In this document: piece after piece, positions 1-8,649 of the stretch
Position numbering within the stretch: the stretch's first letter is position 1
Layout: each line of letters opens with the position of its first letter
Source of the DNA: Verrucomicrobiota bacterium
GTDB lineage: Bacteria; Verrucomicrobiota; Verrucomicrobiia; Chthoniobacterales; Terrimicrobiaceae
Direction of reading: 5' to 3'
NCBI GenBank assembly: GCA_017305195.1
Contig: JAFKMU010000057.1
Coordinates: 1 to 64,000 of the forward strand
Length of the DNA: 64,000 nt
Notes under the pieces: model-generated
The model's input: the letters and a program-made list of their open reading frames with translations, nothing else
What the model was told of the DNA's origin: nothing
The model's database searches: none
Position numbers and translations under genes: made by a program

Positions 1-2682
1 ATAGGGCACCCCCGAAGTGTCCCAATGGCGTCTCGCGAGGCGCAGGAGAGACCACCGATAGGAACTTCCAGAAGGCATCTTCAGGTAATCCAAACTCCGT
101 TCCCCGATGAAAAAGGCGACCTGTACACGTTCTTTCCCAATGGGATCAAGGCAGTTTTCCATGGCTTTCTTTGCATCGGACATGATTTCCACGGCCTCCC
201 TGCCGGAGAACGCCCCGACGTGGAGCTCGTAGAAGGATGTCCCCTGCCTTCTCGCGATCATATTACCTGTATCCCTCTTAACCATCGCAGACAAGGCCTC
301 CGGGGTTGGAGCCCTCCCAAAAGCGAAATCCATCGCCTCGAAGCGAATGGGGGTATGATATGAGGGCCAGTCTTGCTCATGAATGAACAACTTTCCAGCC
401 AAACGCACGGCATCGGGTGCCGTTTGCGTGCCCGATGGATAGCCCGGAAGACGGATTGAGTAATCCGCCGGGGCAAACAACAGATCAACCGACGGAACAT
501 TAAGCATCCGGCCCAACCCGCTACCGGACGTCGACCCATTCATTGCGCTCGCAAAATAGGTTGCCACGAGCTTTTTTCCGCCGGTTCGCTCTTTGACACT
601 ATCCGCCAAACTTGAGATGAATTCGATAGGACCTTCGATGTAAAACCGATTGAAATCTGCCACATCCTGGTCTTTCTCAGGATCCAGCCAAAGTTCCGGT
701 CCCCGGCGCCTTTGAGGCTGGGGTATCGTCGCCGATTCGAATGTAATCTCCGGTTGTTTCCATGCCTGTTGTAACAACGTCACGTCGTCCCGATAGCGCG
801 AACGAAGCCAATTTCTAAAAGCGCGGACAGCTGCTGGCGAATAATCATCCATATCCCCCTTGAACGCCTCCCAATGTGCCCAGTTCACGAACTGATAGTC
901 ATTAAAACCGATGACTCCATAGCCGATAACTGCCTTCCCGAGCGGATCGTTTTCCAGGTGATCCACCACGGCCTGAAGGTAAGCCTTGGCATCCTGCCGC
1001 ACCCGCTCCGAGTAGAGGGATGGCAAAAACCTTCCACCACCCGGCTTGTCTCCCCAAATCGAAAAATGTTCTACGCCAATGGCCCGTTGCCCCTTCTGAT
1101 TCATGCACACCTCATCGGGATTCTCGCTTCCCCATGCGGGGTACGGATCGACGTTTATCATCAGGATAATCTTTGCCTGAGGATCCGCCCGGAGAATGCG
1201 CATGATCTGGGCATCCACATTCTCCATTCGGTAGGTATCTTTCCCCATCCAAACGGCATCCCCTCCACCGGTTACTGCTGATGGCAGTACGCGACACTGC
1301 AAGTGAATGCCAGCGCGCGCCGCCATCGAGGGAGAGCTGGTATCCGGATGCAGGCTTCCCATGGTATCGTAGATGCACGGTGCCACCTGATTTTGGTCAA
1401 CGAGCATGGCGACATGATGCTTCTCCGCCTTGAGCCCGGCGGAAGAAGCCTTCCGCTCGCGTATCGTGTTCACCGCCGTCTCTTCCGAAACTAGATCCTC
1501 GGAGTCCACTGGGCGGACCACAGCAGGCCAGCTCTGGGGGCTGCCACATTCGACCGACTTCACTCGGAGCGTTCCCCCACTCTCGATTTCCAGGATAAAG
1601 CGTCCCCTGCCACTTGCCTGTTGCATGTAAAACGGAAGCTCCACCTTTACGTCGGGCCGACCAGCCTTGAAGACATACCAGTCACTGGCGAAATCCGGGC
1701 TTTCCGGTTCCATGCTGCGGCGAGAATATTGTCTCACCTTCACTCTCAAGCGACCCGCTGAAGCACCGCTCTCCACCTCGGCACGAAGCGTATAAAAGCG
1801 ATTCCCCGAAAGAGGGACGAAATCGCTTTCAAGAGCACCCATTGCCGGAGTGGGGATCGCCATGCCCTCGTTTGTTTCCGCGAATTTTGTGGAGGAATCA
1901 GCACCTGCGGCGGTCCACGTCCAAGTCGCCTCTACCGGCGAAAATCGCTCCGGCCTCTCAGATTCCGAATCGTCCTCCGCCAGCAACGGTGCATCTCCGA
2001 TAAAGGGACCGAACTGGATGTGTTTTACTGACGCCGTCACACGCGAAGGCGACAGCGTGGTGAGCCTGAATCCGTCTTTTGTGCCCCGGGCCGAGGGAAG
2101 CCCAGAGTAAGGAAAAGGATCCTTCATGGCGGGCTTGCCATCAACCAGAACCTGAACCTTCATCACGGCATCGCCCGGATCGCGATACTTGACAACGCGA
2201 TATTCATGAACCGTGCTATCCGCAAACTTTTTGAGGGAAACCGGCACGCGCAGCCCCGCCTGATTGTCCACAAGCCCGATCAGCCACTCATTTTCCGAGG
2301 GGCGGAAAAACCCCAGAAGAATCCCTCTTCCATTTCCTCCTTCGTCTGCAAACCCAACCATAAGAGCGGGATGGGCGAGTGTCACGGGCACATCCTGAAA
2401 AGCCACCGTGAGCGAAAAATATGTGGGTTGCTCTTCCGGGTTTCCTTCCCAAACTGGAGCCGTTTTTATGCCACCGGCACTCCCCCCGCTGGAGCCTACT
2501 GGGTCTTTGACACGCAAAGAGCCGTCGCTCTCCACCTTGATCTCCAAACCGGCGGGAACATTCACCTGCCATCCCGCTAACGGATTGCTTCCCGGTGATG
2601 GAAATACCCCTTCAGAAACCGCGGCCCCTGCAAGCGAAACCGCCATTCCGAACAGGACATACATCAGGACAAGACGGATCAT
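1..2682 (-). CDS. secreted GH42-like glycoside hydrolase, partial (C-terminus off the left edge)
   Basis: An open frame of 894 codons runs from an ATG at 2682 to the window edge without a stop, so the protein is incomplete. The N-terminus (MIRLVLMYVLFGMAVSLAGA) is a signal peptide, so it should act outside the cytoplasm. The first ~350 residues look like beta-sandwich regions. After that the chain resembles the TIM barrel of GH42/GH35-type beta-galactosidase-like proteins: a stretch ending in YSPAAVRAFRNWL, then LLQQAW, is typical of that group. The usual acid/base position reads as IGFNDYQF, so the catalytic glutamate is not obvious. It lies 30 bases downstream of the LamG gene on the same strand, probably co-transcribed. 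Family assignment is by recognition only; substrate unknown. Confidence 0.7.
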   Translation of the reverse strand, partial: MIRLVLMYVLFGMAVSLAGAAVSEGVFPSPGSNPLAGWQVNVPAGLEIKVESDGSLRVKDPVGSSGGSAGGIKTAPVWEGNPEEQPTYFSLTVAFQDVPVTLAHPALMVGFADEGGNGRGILLGFFRPSENEWLIGLVDNQAGLRVPVSLKKFADSTVHEYRVVKYRDPGDAVMKVQVLVDGKPAMKDPFPYSGLPSARGTKDGFRLTTLSPSRVTASVKHIQFGPFIGDAPLLAEDDSESERPERFSPVEATWTWTAAGADSSTKFAETNEGMAIPTPAMGALESDFVPLSGNRFYTLRAEVESGASAGRLRVKVRQYSRRSMEPESPDFASDWYVFKAGRPDVKVELPFYMQQASGRGRFILEIESGGTLRVKSVECGSPQSWPAVVRPVDSEDLVSEETAVNTIRERKASSAGLKAEKHHVAMLVDQNQVAPCIYDTMGSLHPDTSSPSMAARAGIHLQCRVLPSAVTGGGDAVWMGKDTYRMENVDAQIMRILRADPQAKIILMINVDPYPAWGSENPDEVCMNQKGQRAIGVEHFSIWGDKPGGGRFLPSLYSERVRQDAKAYLQAVVDHLENDPLGKAVIGYGVIGFNDYQFVNWAHWEAFKGDMDDYSPAAVRAFRNWLRSRYRDDVTLLQQAWKQPEITFESATIPQPQRRRGPELWLDPEKDQDVADFNRFYIEGPIEFISSLADSVKERTGGKKLVATYFASAMNGSTSGSGLGRMLNVPSVDLLFAPADYSIRLPGYPSGTQTAPDAVRLAGKLFIHEQDWPSYHTPIRFEAMDFAFGRAPTPEALSAMVKRDTGNMIARRQGTSFYELHVGAFSGREAVEIMSDAKKAMENCLDPIGKERVQVAFFIGERSLDYLKMPSGSSYRWSLLRLARRHWDTSGVPY

Positions 2683-2712
2683 AATTGAGACTAGGTTCTG
2701 AGGAACGCCGAT

Positions 2713-3558
2713 CTACTTGGAGCTTGAAACCTCCTCGATCTCACTCTCGCTTAGGGCCGATGCAAACACCCTCACATCACTAACCATAAAAGGGAATACC
2801 TCTGTATTTGATGTGTTACGCCCCATCCGCAGTTCCGGGTCCGCAAAGCTTTCAACCGGCGACAACTGGTCCGCGTTCACCTCTTCGCCGCATGTAGAGG
2901 TGATCCCGTTGACATAGAACGTGGCTTTACTGCCGTCGTAACTGGCAGCGATAAAAGTCCATTCACCGAGTGGCAGGATCATCTTCCGCGAAGCGTAAAG
3001 CGTCCGAGGTGCCTCATCCTTTCCCATAAAGGCGAGGATGGGTCGCAGGCCGTTCATTTCCTCTCCTTTGTTCAGATCTCGCATCTCAAAGGAGAAAAGT
3101 TTGTTTTGCGCATACCATATGCTCAATACGGTTGAGGAACTCAGATCGATATCCGACTCTCCGGTCAGTTTTACCCAGGCGGTGATGGTAAAAGGCCGTG
3201 AAAAGATCGCCGCAATATCGTTCGACACAATGGCACTAGCAAAATCTTCCTTGTCAAAGAGCAAACTGTGGTTGCCTTTTGCACCATCATAAGGGATCTC
3301 ATTGCTCCAAGTCGGTCGCGTCACTGTATTGGGATCCAGATTCCCGAGAGTCAGTCGCACGTTTCCCTGGGAATCCGAGGTTTCCGTTCCGCCTCCCTCA
3401 GGGAATTGAAAACGAAGCTGTGGCTCGGCAGCTACTGCTACACAATGGGTCAGCAAGAAAGACAGGAGGGCAAGCCGGATCGTGCGCGGACAGCACCGAC
3501 TTGGTACGTTGAAGATCGATTTTGTTCCAGAAGTGCCTTCTTCAATACGTGATTTCAT
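2713..3558 (-). CDS. secreted LamG/concanavalin A-like lectin domain protein
   Basis: The 281-residue protein has a basic N-terminus followed by a hydrophobic stretch (about residues 26-43, RLALLSFLLTHCVAVAA) that should be a signal peptide with AxA cleavage. The remainder is one LamG-type jelly roll: ITAWVKLTG near the middle, PLGEWTFIAASYDG followed by ATFYVNG, and a late RMGRN segment are the usual landmarks. Such domains bind glycans or act as spacers. It sits directly upstream of the GH42-like gene and probably forms a two-gene operon with it. No catalytic residues can be assigned. A protein of the same architecture occurs at 57098-57928 next to another polysaccharide enzyme. Confidence 0.75.
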   Translation of the reverse strand: MKSRIEEGTSGTKSIFNVPSRCCPRTIRLALLSFLLTHCVAVAAEPQLRFQFPEGGGTETSDSQGNVRLTLGNLDPNTVTRPTWSNEIPYDGAKGNHSLLFDKEDFASAIVSNDIAAIFSRPFTITAWVKLTGESDIDLSSSTVLSIWYAQNKLFSFEMRDLNKGEEMNGLRPILAFMGKDEAPRTLYASRKMILPLGEWTFIAASYDGSKATFYVNGITSTCGEEVNADQLSPVESFADPELRMGRNTSNTEVFPFMVSDVRVFASALSESEIEEVSSSK

Positions 3559-3780
3559 AGGTCGAGGGGATGGTCTTGATTAAGATGAATGTATGCCTGC
3601 ACACAGCGAAATCGCACCTGCTTGCAGAATTGAGACATGCCAGCGTGAAGTCCCGAAAACGAGGTTACATTACGTTCTGTGATTATCAATGAGTTGCGCC
3701 TGATTGTTGTTCGTTTTTATTTCCGGGACGTCACACTAGGCGTATGCAGTGCGTTCTCCGGCCTTATGCCGGACTCCCGG

Positions 3781-5046
3781 TCAAGCCGAATAGCATGTCT
3801 TTCTGCGCTGCCGCAAGAAAAGCAATGTCATGCCGCTCACGGCGAGAAGCGCCCAAGTGGATGGCTCAGGGACTACCGTAAGAACGCCTGTGGTTTCCGA
3901 GAACCTATATGTTGTTCCAGCATTGATTTTTGTCCAGGTATTGTCGAGGTTGTCGGTGAATCCGAGGACCGAGAAGGTAGAGCCGAACGTCTCGGAAAGG
4001 GTTCCGACATCAACAATATTCCAACTATCCCCCAAATTTATTCCGGCACCGCTCAGGTCGAATACAAAATCCCCATCAAGCGTAAGATTTGCCACACCGG
4101 TGATCTTATTATTCACCCCACTTGCACCGATAACGAATTTGGTTTGTGAGTCGTCAGCAAGAACCAATGTTCCGGTCGTTACCGTGGTGTTTCCAGTATA
4201 GGTATTGCTTCCAGTAAGCGTCAAAGTGCCAGTCAGACCTTTTGTGACAGAACCTGCTCCGCTGATAATATTCCCATAGGTTGCGTTTCCGCCCGAGGAA
4301 TAATCGAGCACGCCGCCGCTGTTTACAGTGATATCTCCGGCTCCTGCCATCGATACGCTGGCATAGCTCAAAGTTCCGTCATTAATGGTCACGGAGTAGG
4401 TGTTGGCGTTTGCCGCCGTCATTTTTGCGTAGCCATTTCCATTCTTTACAACCGCTCCGCTTCCGGTGAGAGCGCCAACATTGATTCCCGTATTGGTGTT
4501 GTTTCCAAATGCAACATTGAGATTCATCGCCTGCCCATTCAAATTAGTTGTCCCAGAAAGCGTTAGCTGATGCGCGGTTGTGGACATATTACTCACGTCA
4601 AGATCACTTCCCAACGTGACATTCGCTGAAATTGTTGCGCCCCTGCCTCCTGCCGTCTGAGTCAGTTTTGCATTGCCCGATCCTCCAGTGTTGTTAAATG
4701 TGAGCGAACCGCCATTCGGGGCAATCGTATAGGTGGCACCGAGAGTATTGTTGGTATCTCCAATCAAAAGTTGTCCCACGGTGATGGCCTGATTGAGATT
4801 GACCGTCGTCGGTGAGGTGATGTCAAGCTGGCCCAGATCAGCAATGTCCGCGTTGGCATTGGGAAAACCGGCTGTCGTCCAATTTCCATCGACATTCCAT
4901 CCAAATGTTCCATCGGGCTGGTTCCAGGTGAAGGTGGCACCGAAAGCCGTTGAATGCAGGGTGCAGATTAGAAGGGCTGCAACGCACGCACCGACGAAAT
5001 GAGTGTTGAGCGCACTTTTTGAAACGAAAGGGATTTGAATATTCAT
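3781..5046 (-). CDS. autotransporter-type beta-strand repeat protein with PEP-CTERM sorting tail
   Basis: The 421-residue protein begins MNIQIPFVSK and has a hydrophobic signal (VGACVAALLICTLHSTAFG). The opening TFTWN...GNWTTAGFPN and the repeated short strands rich in G, T, N and L (for example TGSNTYTGNTTVTTGTLVL) are the passenger repeats known from Verrucomicrobia and Planctomycetes. The C-terminus carries VPEPSTWALLAVSGM followed by a transmembrane segment and basic residues (RQRRK), the PEP-CTERM tail used for exosortase-dependent surface sorting. The frame is open 33 codons further upstream, but the ATG at 5046 places the signal peptide at the N-terminus. Function is probably surface structure or adhesion; no enzyme motif is visible. 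Confidence 0.8.
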   Translation of the reverse strand: MNIQIPFVSKSALNTHFVGACVAALLICTLHSTAFGATFTWNQPDGTFGWNVDGNWTTAGFPNANADIADLGQLDITSPTTVNLNQAITVGQLLIGDTNNTLGATYTIAPNGGSLTFNNTGGSGNAKLTQTAGGRGATISANVTLGSDLDVSNMSTTAHQLTLSGTTNLNGQAMNLNVAFGNNTNTGINVGALTGSGAVVKNGNGYAKMTAANANTYSVTINDGTLSYASVSMAGAGDITVNSGGVLDYSSGGNATYGNIISGAGSVTKGLTGTLTLTGSNTYTGNTTVTTGTLVLADDSQTKFVIGASGVNNKITGVANLTLDGDFVFDLSGAGINLGDSWNIVDVGTLSETFGSTFSVLGFTDNLDNTWTKINAGTTYRFSETTGVLTVVPEPSTWALLAVSGMTLLFLRQRRKTCYSA

Positions 5047-5348
5047 TTGAAACAAAAGTAGTTGGCAACTTTCTATGATCAAATCCCACCGGTTGCAGCA
5101 ATCGGACAACTGTTGTGAAAAAATGACATTGTTGCTTTTGTGCAATTTCGCTGCTACCTTTTACGGCGTCATGAAATGTGCCCTCCTCGGCGAGCAAAGC
5201 CGCATCACAAGATGCGGACGCAAAAGGCATGTTCTGAAAACTACTCATGTTGATAATCAAGAGCTTACAACGTAATTACCTCCCATTTTTTACCTTTTTG
5301 CGCCCGCACCTTACAACCGATCTACGATAGAAAACAGACATTTATCTC
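5047..5348. promoter_or_regulatory. divergent intergenic region between the PEP-CTERM gene and the AraC regulator
   Basis: This 302-base AT-richer stretch separates two genes that start in opposite directions, so promoters for both must lie here. I could not identify a convincing sigma-70 pair or a palindromic operator by eye. No credible coding frame or RNA structure was seen. Confidence 0.4.
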
Positions 5349-6389
5349 ATGCAGGACTGGGTAAAAATTCTTCGTGTTCGAAAGAACGCGATCAGGCTGA
5401 ATGCGAATCTAGCAAGTTCAATCGCCCATTGCGCGCCCCTTGATGCTGTCGGATGGAATTTTCGGTGCGTGCAATGCCATGTCGCCACGGGCACCTATCC
5501 CTCCGGATTCGGTTACGGATGGCATTCACACGACGAATATCAACTCGAAATCGCGGTTGCCGGAGCCTTCGAGTTCATTACGGCGAAATCGGAACGGATC
5601 GTCGTCCGGCCCGGACGCGCACTCGTCATCCCTTGGAAAATGGCCCATCGCTGGAAGTGCATCAAACCGGGTGTGATGGTGGGTATTTCTCTGGAACTAC
5701 TTCCCACTCCCGAGTCCATTCATCGCGATGGCTGGCTGATTGAAGACATCCGACAGGTGGCCAGCACCTCGATCAAGCTCAAGGTGGATGATCTGATCAA
5801 AGCGGGATTGGATATCAGGCATCCATCGTTTCACTCGAAGATCGTTGCCTGCCGGTTGTTTCTCTTGTTGGTGGAAATTTTGGAGGCGCTTCTTCCCGCG
5901 AAACGGACCGGAATGGACATGACGACGAAGATCGCCGCAACGGTGCGAGGCAGAGAAGTGGCGGGATGGGTTGTCCGCCATATCGATGAACATTTGGGAG
6001 CTGACATCAGCCTCATCCAAATAGCGCGAGAAGTGGGAATGAGTACCCGGCATCTGCATCGACTCTTCCTCAAGCACGTCGGCAAAAGCCTGCACGATTA
6101 CTTGCTGGATCGCCGACTGGAGCACTCCCGCAAACTACTCACTGAAAATGGCGGCAAAATGCAGATAAAAGAGATCGCCTTCACCTGCGGGTTCAATTCT
6201 CTCGCCTATTTCAGCAATTCCTTTCGCAAGGTCTATGGAGTGGCCCCCAGCGCCATGCTTCTGGAGGAAGTTTCGCTCAAATCCGGCTTCACGGTAAAAT
6301 CGCACGAAAGCCCGGAGGAAGCACCCGGCCCCTCTCCTGCCGCCAGAAAGAGGGCCTCCACCTCGGCGGAAAGAAGGGATCTGGGATAG
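5349..6389 (+). CDS. AraC-family transcriptional regulator with N-terminal cupin
   Basis: The 346-residue protein has a cupin-like sensor half (HSHDEYQLEIAVAG near residues 59-72, then RPGRALVIPWKMAHRWKC) and a C-terminal AraC double helix-turn-helix at about 205-300 (DISLIQIAREVGMSTRHLHRLF, then QIKEIAFTCGFNSLAYFSNSFRKVYGVAPSAML). AraC proteins of this type sense a sugar and activate adjacent catabolic genes. It sits between the PEP-CTERM gene and the sugar gene train and is the best local candidate for controlling the latter. Its last 157 bases overlap the 3' end of the convergent sialidase-like gene, so both C-termini share DNA. The start at 5349 gives a normal family length. Confidence 0.85.
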   Translation: MQDWVKILRVRKNAIRLNANLASSIAHCAPLDAVGWNFRCVQCHVATGTYPSGFGYGWHSHDEYQLEIAVAGAFEFITAKSERIVVRPGRALVIPWKMAHRWKCIKPGVMVGISLELLPTPESIHRDGWLIEDIRQVASTSIKLKVDDLIKAGLDIRHPSFHSKIVACRLFLLLVEILEALLPAKRTGMDMTTKIAATVRGREVAGWVVRHIDEHLGADISLIQIAREVGMSTRHLHRLFLKHVGKSLHDYLLDRRLEHSRKLLTENGGKMQIKEIAFTCGFNSLAYFSNSFRKVYGVAPSAMLLEEVSLKSGFTVKSHESPEEAPGPSPAARKRASTSAERRDLG

Positions 6390-8167
6390 ATACGGAGACA
6401 ACGCAGACTTTCCAGGCCGGGATTGGTGAAAGACAGCGGAAGAGGTCCCGGCAACCCGCGGAACAGCGTGGAGAAGCGGCCCCATCCAAATTGACGGCGG
6501 TCTCCGCCATCGCAAAACTTGCCATCCACAAGAAACGAGAGGATTTTAGGGCCGCCATCCACGCAAGCGACAACATGATGCCGCAAGCCATCGCTCAAGA
6601 GCCCGATATCCGAACTCCAGCAAAATTCACTCCGCCCATCGGAGGCCGTCAATTTCAGGCTGCCCTCATCCAGCCATTCCAATCGCAACCCTCCGTAGGA
6701 AGGATGCCAGGCCTCCGCGAGGACCGTGGAGTCCTTAAACGGGGCGCAATCAATCTCCAATTCCACGGTAAAGCCTGCCCGTTGGTCGGTTGTTCCGTAG
6801 GGACTTTCCGGTGAGCGGGCCAGAAATGCGGGAAGCGGAGGCAAGCGAGGCGGAGCGGAATCCGCCCTCCAATCGAGCACCGCTTCCCGCCACGTTTCCC
6901 CCGCGTCGAATCCCCCCGAGCCGGATCGCAATGCACGAGCCAGCCGAGGACCGAGCTCATGGACCCGTGCGACGGCCTTCTGTGTTTCGGTAAGGTAAAT
7001 GGTTTCCGCCTCTTCCTTCAGATCGGGGTAGCTCATGCGGATGCACGGATCGTCGTCGTAAAGCACAATTTCCGGGTTGTCCCAGACAACCTCTAGGCCT
7101 TCGGCCGTTTGGATTTCCCTCCCTCGACACATCCAAACCGGGTTCCGGTCATCGTAGCCGCGATCCAGCCGGTCGGGATGGCCGCCAAGGATAACCCCGC
7201 CATGATTGTGGAACCAGAGCACATAGTCGCCGTGATGCAATCTCCATGCGAAACAGGCGGCGCGGGGATGCTTGAGGTGGCGTCCGTCAGCGTATCGGAG
7301 ATAACCAGGTTGCTGCCAGGTGCGCCCTTTATCGCGGCTGTAACAGCCTACAGGGTGCCCGTCTATGGAGCGATAAACGACGAAGAAAGAACCATCGCTC
7401 AACTCGATGAGCGATTGTTCCTCTGCGACAGAACCGCCTCCCGGCGGAGTCCGCAGACCAACTTCCCCATCTGGCAAAGTCTCCCAAGTGGCTTTTGCGG
7501 GATTATCCAGCAAAAGCAAGTCGTCCGAGCGAACGAAAGCACCTTCGGATTGCGTAAACCATCCGGCCCCGAGCCCACCCACCTTGTGCAAAGTCAGATA
7601 AACTGATCCGCCGGAAACCAAGGGACGTCCGACATTCCAAAATAGGCGAATCTTGCCGCCGGTCGTATTGTTGCGATCAATTTCAAACTCTCGAACAGGA
7701 ATCGTGACTCTCTGAGAAGACCATGTCCGCCCATGGTCATCACTCCAGCGATACACATAGTAGCCGTGCGAATCCATCCGGTTGGTCGTTCCATTTTCAT
7801 AGGGCGGATTGTCCGCCGGAAGCTCCCGGATGTCATCGGCATTATAGGTATAAAAAACAAATATCCTGCCGGAGGGGGCGACAAGTGACACTGCCCAGGA
7901 AGCTTCGGGACCATCCGATGGTTCAATGGCAATTGGCACAGACCAATGCTTGCCGCAATCTTCGCTTCGTAGGGCGACGATGTGCTGACCACGGCAACCT
8001 TCGTGACCCGCTCCTGTCGTGACCACGCAAAGCCAAGCGCCATCAGCAGTGGGGACAATATAGGGTTGGTCGGCATAATAGTGCGTGGGGATCACATCGC
8101 CGAGATTTACGAGTCGGGAATCTTGCGCGGATGGCCGGTATTCAAACAAGCCAAGCGTCTTTTCCAT
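6233..8167 (-). CDS. sialidase (BNR/Asp-box) family protein with C-terminal LamG-like domain
   Basis: The 644-residue protein carries Asp-box motifs of the sialidase fold: SEDCGKHW, SDDHGRTW and SRDKGRTW at increasing positions, with beta-propeller blades between. The last ~190 residues (FTVELEIDCAPF, DSTVLAEAW, LSDGLRHHVVACVDG) form a LamG-like domain. No signal peptide is visible, so it may be cytoplasmic or wrongly started. The chosen ATG at 8167 gives the conserved start of the propeller; alternatives at 8287 (ATG) and 8302 (TTG) add a polar, non-conserved extension over a palindrome (AAAACGTTTT, 8274-8283) that looks more like an operator. It could be an exo-alpha-sialidase or a sialidase-fold hydrolase of other specificity. 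Confidence 0.75.
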   Translation of the reverse strand: MEKTLGLFEYRPSAQDSRLVNLGDVIPTHYYADQPYIVPTADGAWLCVVTTGAGHEGCRGQHIVALRSEDCGKHWSVPIAIEPSDGPEASWAVSLVAPSGRIFVFYTYNADDIRELPADNPPYENGTTNRMDSHGYYVYRWSDDHGRTWSSQRVTIPVREFEIDRNNTTGGKIRLFWNVGRPLVSGGSVYLTLHKVGGLGAGWFTQSEGAFVRSDDLLLLDNPAKATWETLPDGEVGLRTPPGGGSVAEEQSLIELSDGSFFVVYRSIDGHPVGCYSRDKGRTWQQPGYLRYADGRHLKHPRAACFAWRLHHGDYVLWFHNHGGVILGGHPDRLDRGYDDRNPVWMCRGREIQTAEGLEVVWDNPEIVLYDDDPCIRMSYPDLKEEAETIYLTETQKAVARVHELGPRLARALRSGSGGFDAGETWREAVLDWRADSAPPRLPPLPAFLARSPESPYGTTDQRAGFTVELEIDCAPFKDSTVLAEAWHPSYGGLRLEWLDEGSLKLTASDGRSEFCWSSDIGLLSDGLRHHVVACVDGGPKILSFLVDGKFCDGGDRRQFGWGRFSTLFRGLPGPLPLSFTNPGLESLRCLRIYPRSLLSAEVEALFLAAGEGPGASSGLSCDFTVKPDLSETSSRSMALGATP

Positions 8168-8273
8168 GGCCGCATTCGAGTAATTAGCCAGACTGTGTCC
8201 GTTTGTCGCGGATCTGGCTTTGCCGGGAGCTTTTAGCTTGCTGTGGGTGGATCGCTCTCTGGCCGCATCATCT

Positions 8274-8283
8274 AAAACGTTTT
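8274..8283. promoter_or_regulatory. AAAACGTTTT palindrome, possible operator
   Basis: A perfect 10-base palindrome lies between the sialidase-like gene (minus) and the sugar gene train (plus). AT-rich palindromes centred on CG are common LacI/GalR-type operator cores, but this is inference; no such regulator is encoded in this part of the window. Confidence 0.3.
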
Positions 8284-8459
8284 CCATGCGTCGAATCTGC
8301 AACGGGAGACAGCAACACGCACGGCTCCACGTTTACACAATGCGGACAAGGAATGCAATTTTCAGACATTGTGTCAGGAACGCACAAGCGTTGTCTCTAA
8401 TGAGAAAATTCATTCCCTTCTCACTCGCATAAGATGCGTTGAAGCTTTGGCATCGCAAT

Positions 8460-8645
8460 ATGAAACCATGCCAGCTTTCCAGATCTGTCATTAGTCAGAG
8501 CATTCTGATAGCCTGCGAAGTCTTTGCGCGCTTCGGAATTGCATTGCCTTCGTTCGCCAACTGGAGTGTCACCGATTGGGAAAAAGCCGGTCAAGAATCC
8601 GTCCCGACATACCCGGATACGGACCAGTTCACATGGTTTCCATGA
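8460..8645 (+). pseudogene. truncated N-terminal remnant of a D-lyxose isomerase gene
   Basis: A 61-codon frame starting ATG at 8460 reads MKPCQLSRSVISQSILIACE and later LPSFANWSVTDWEKAG. This lines up with the N-terminus of the intact D-lyxose isomerase at 10578 (FSRSLVNQAILTALSVTEHF, then LPDYARWSPGDWESA), matching at SRS, Q, IL, A, V, F, LP, A, WS, DWE and A. Similarity ends after about 45 residues, and a stop follows 4 bases before the next gene. The metal-binding cupin half is absent, so it cannot be an active isomerase. It is best read as a remnant left by duplication or replacement of an ancestral gene. Confidence 0.6.
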
Positions 8646-8649
8646 TTTT

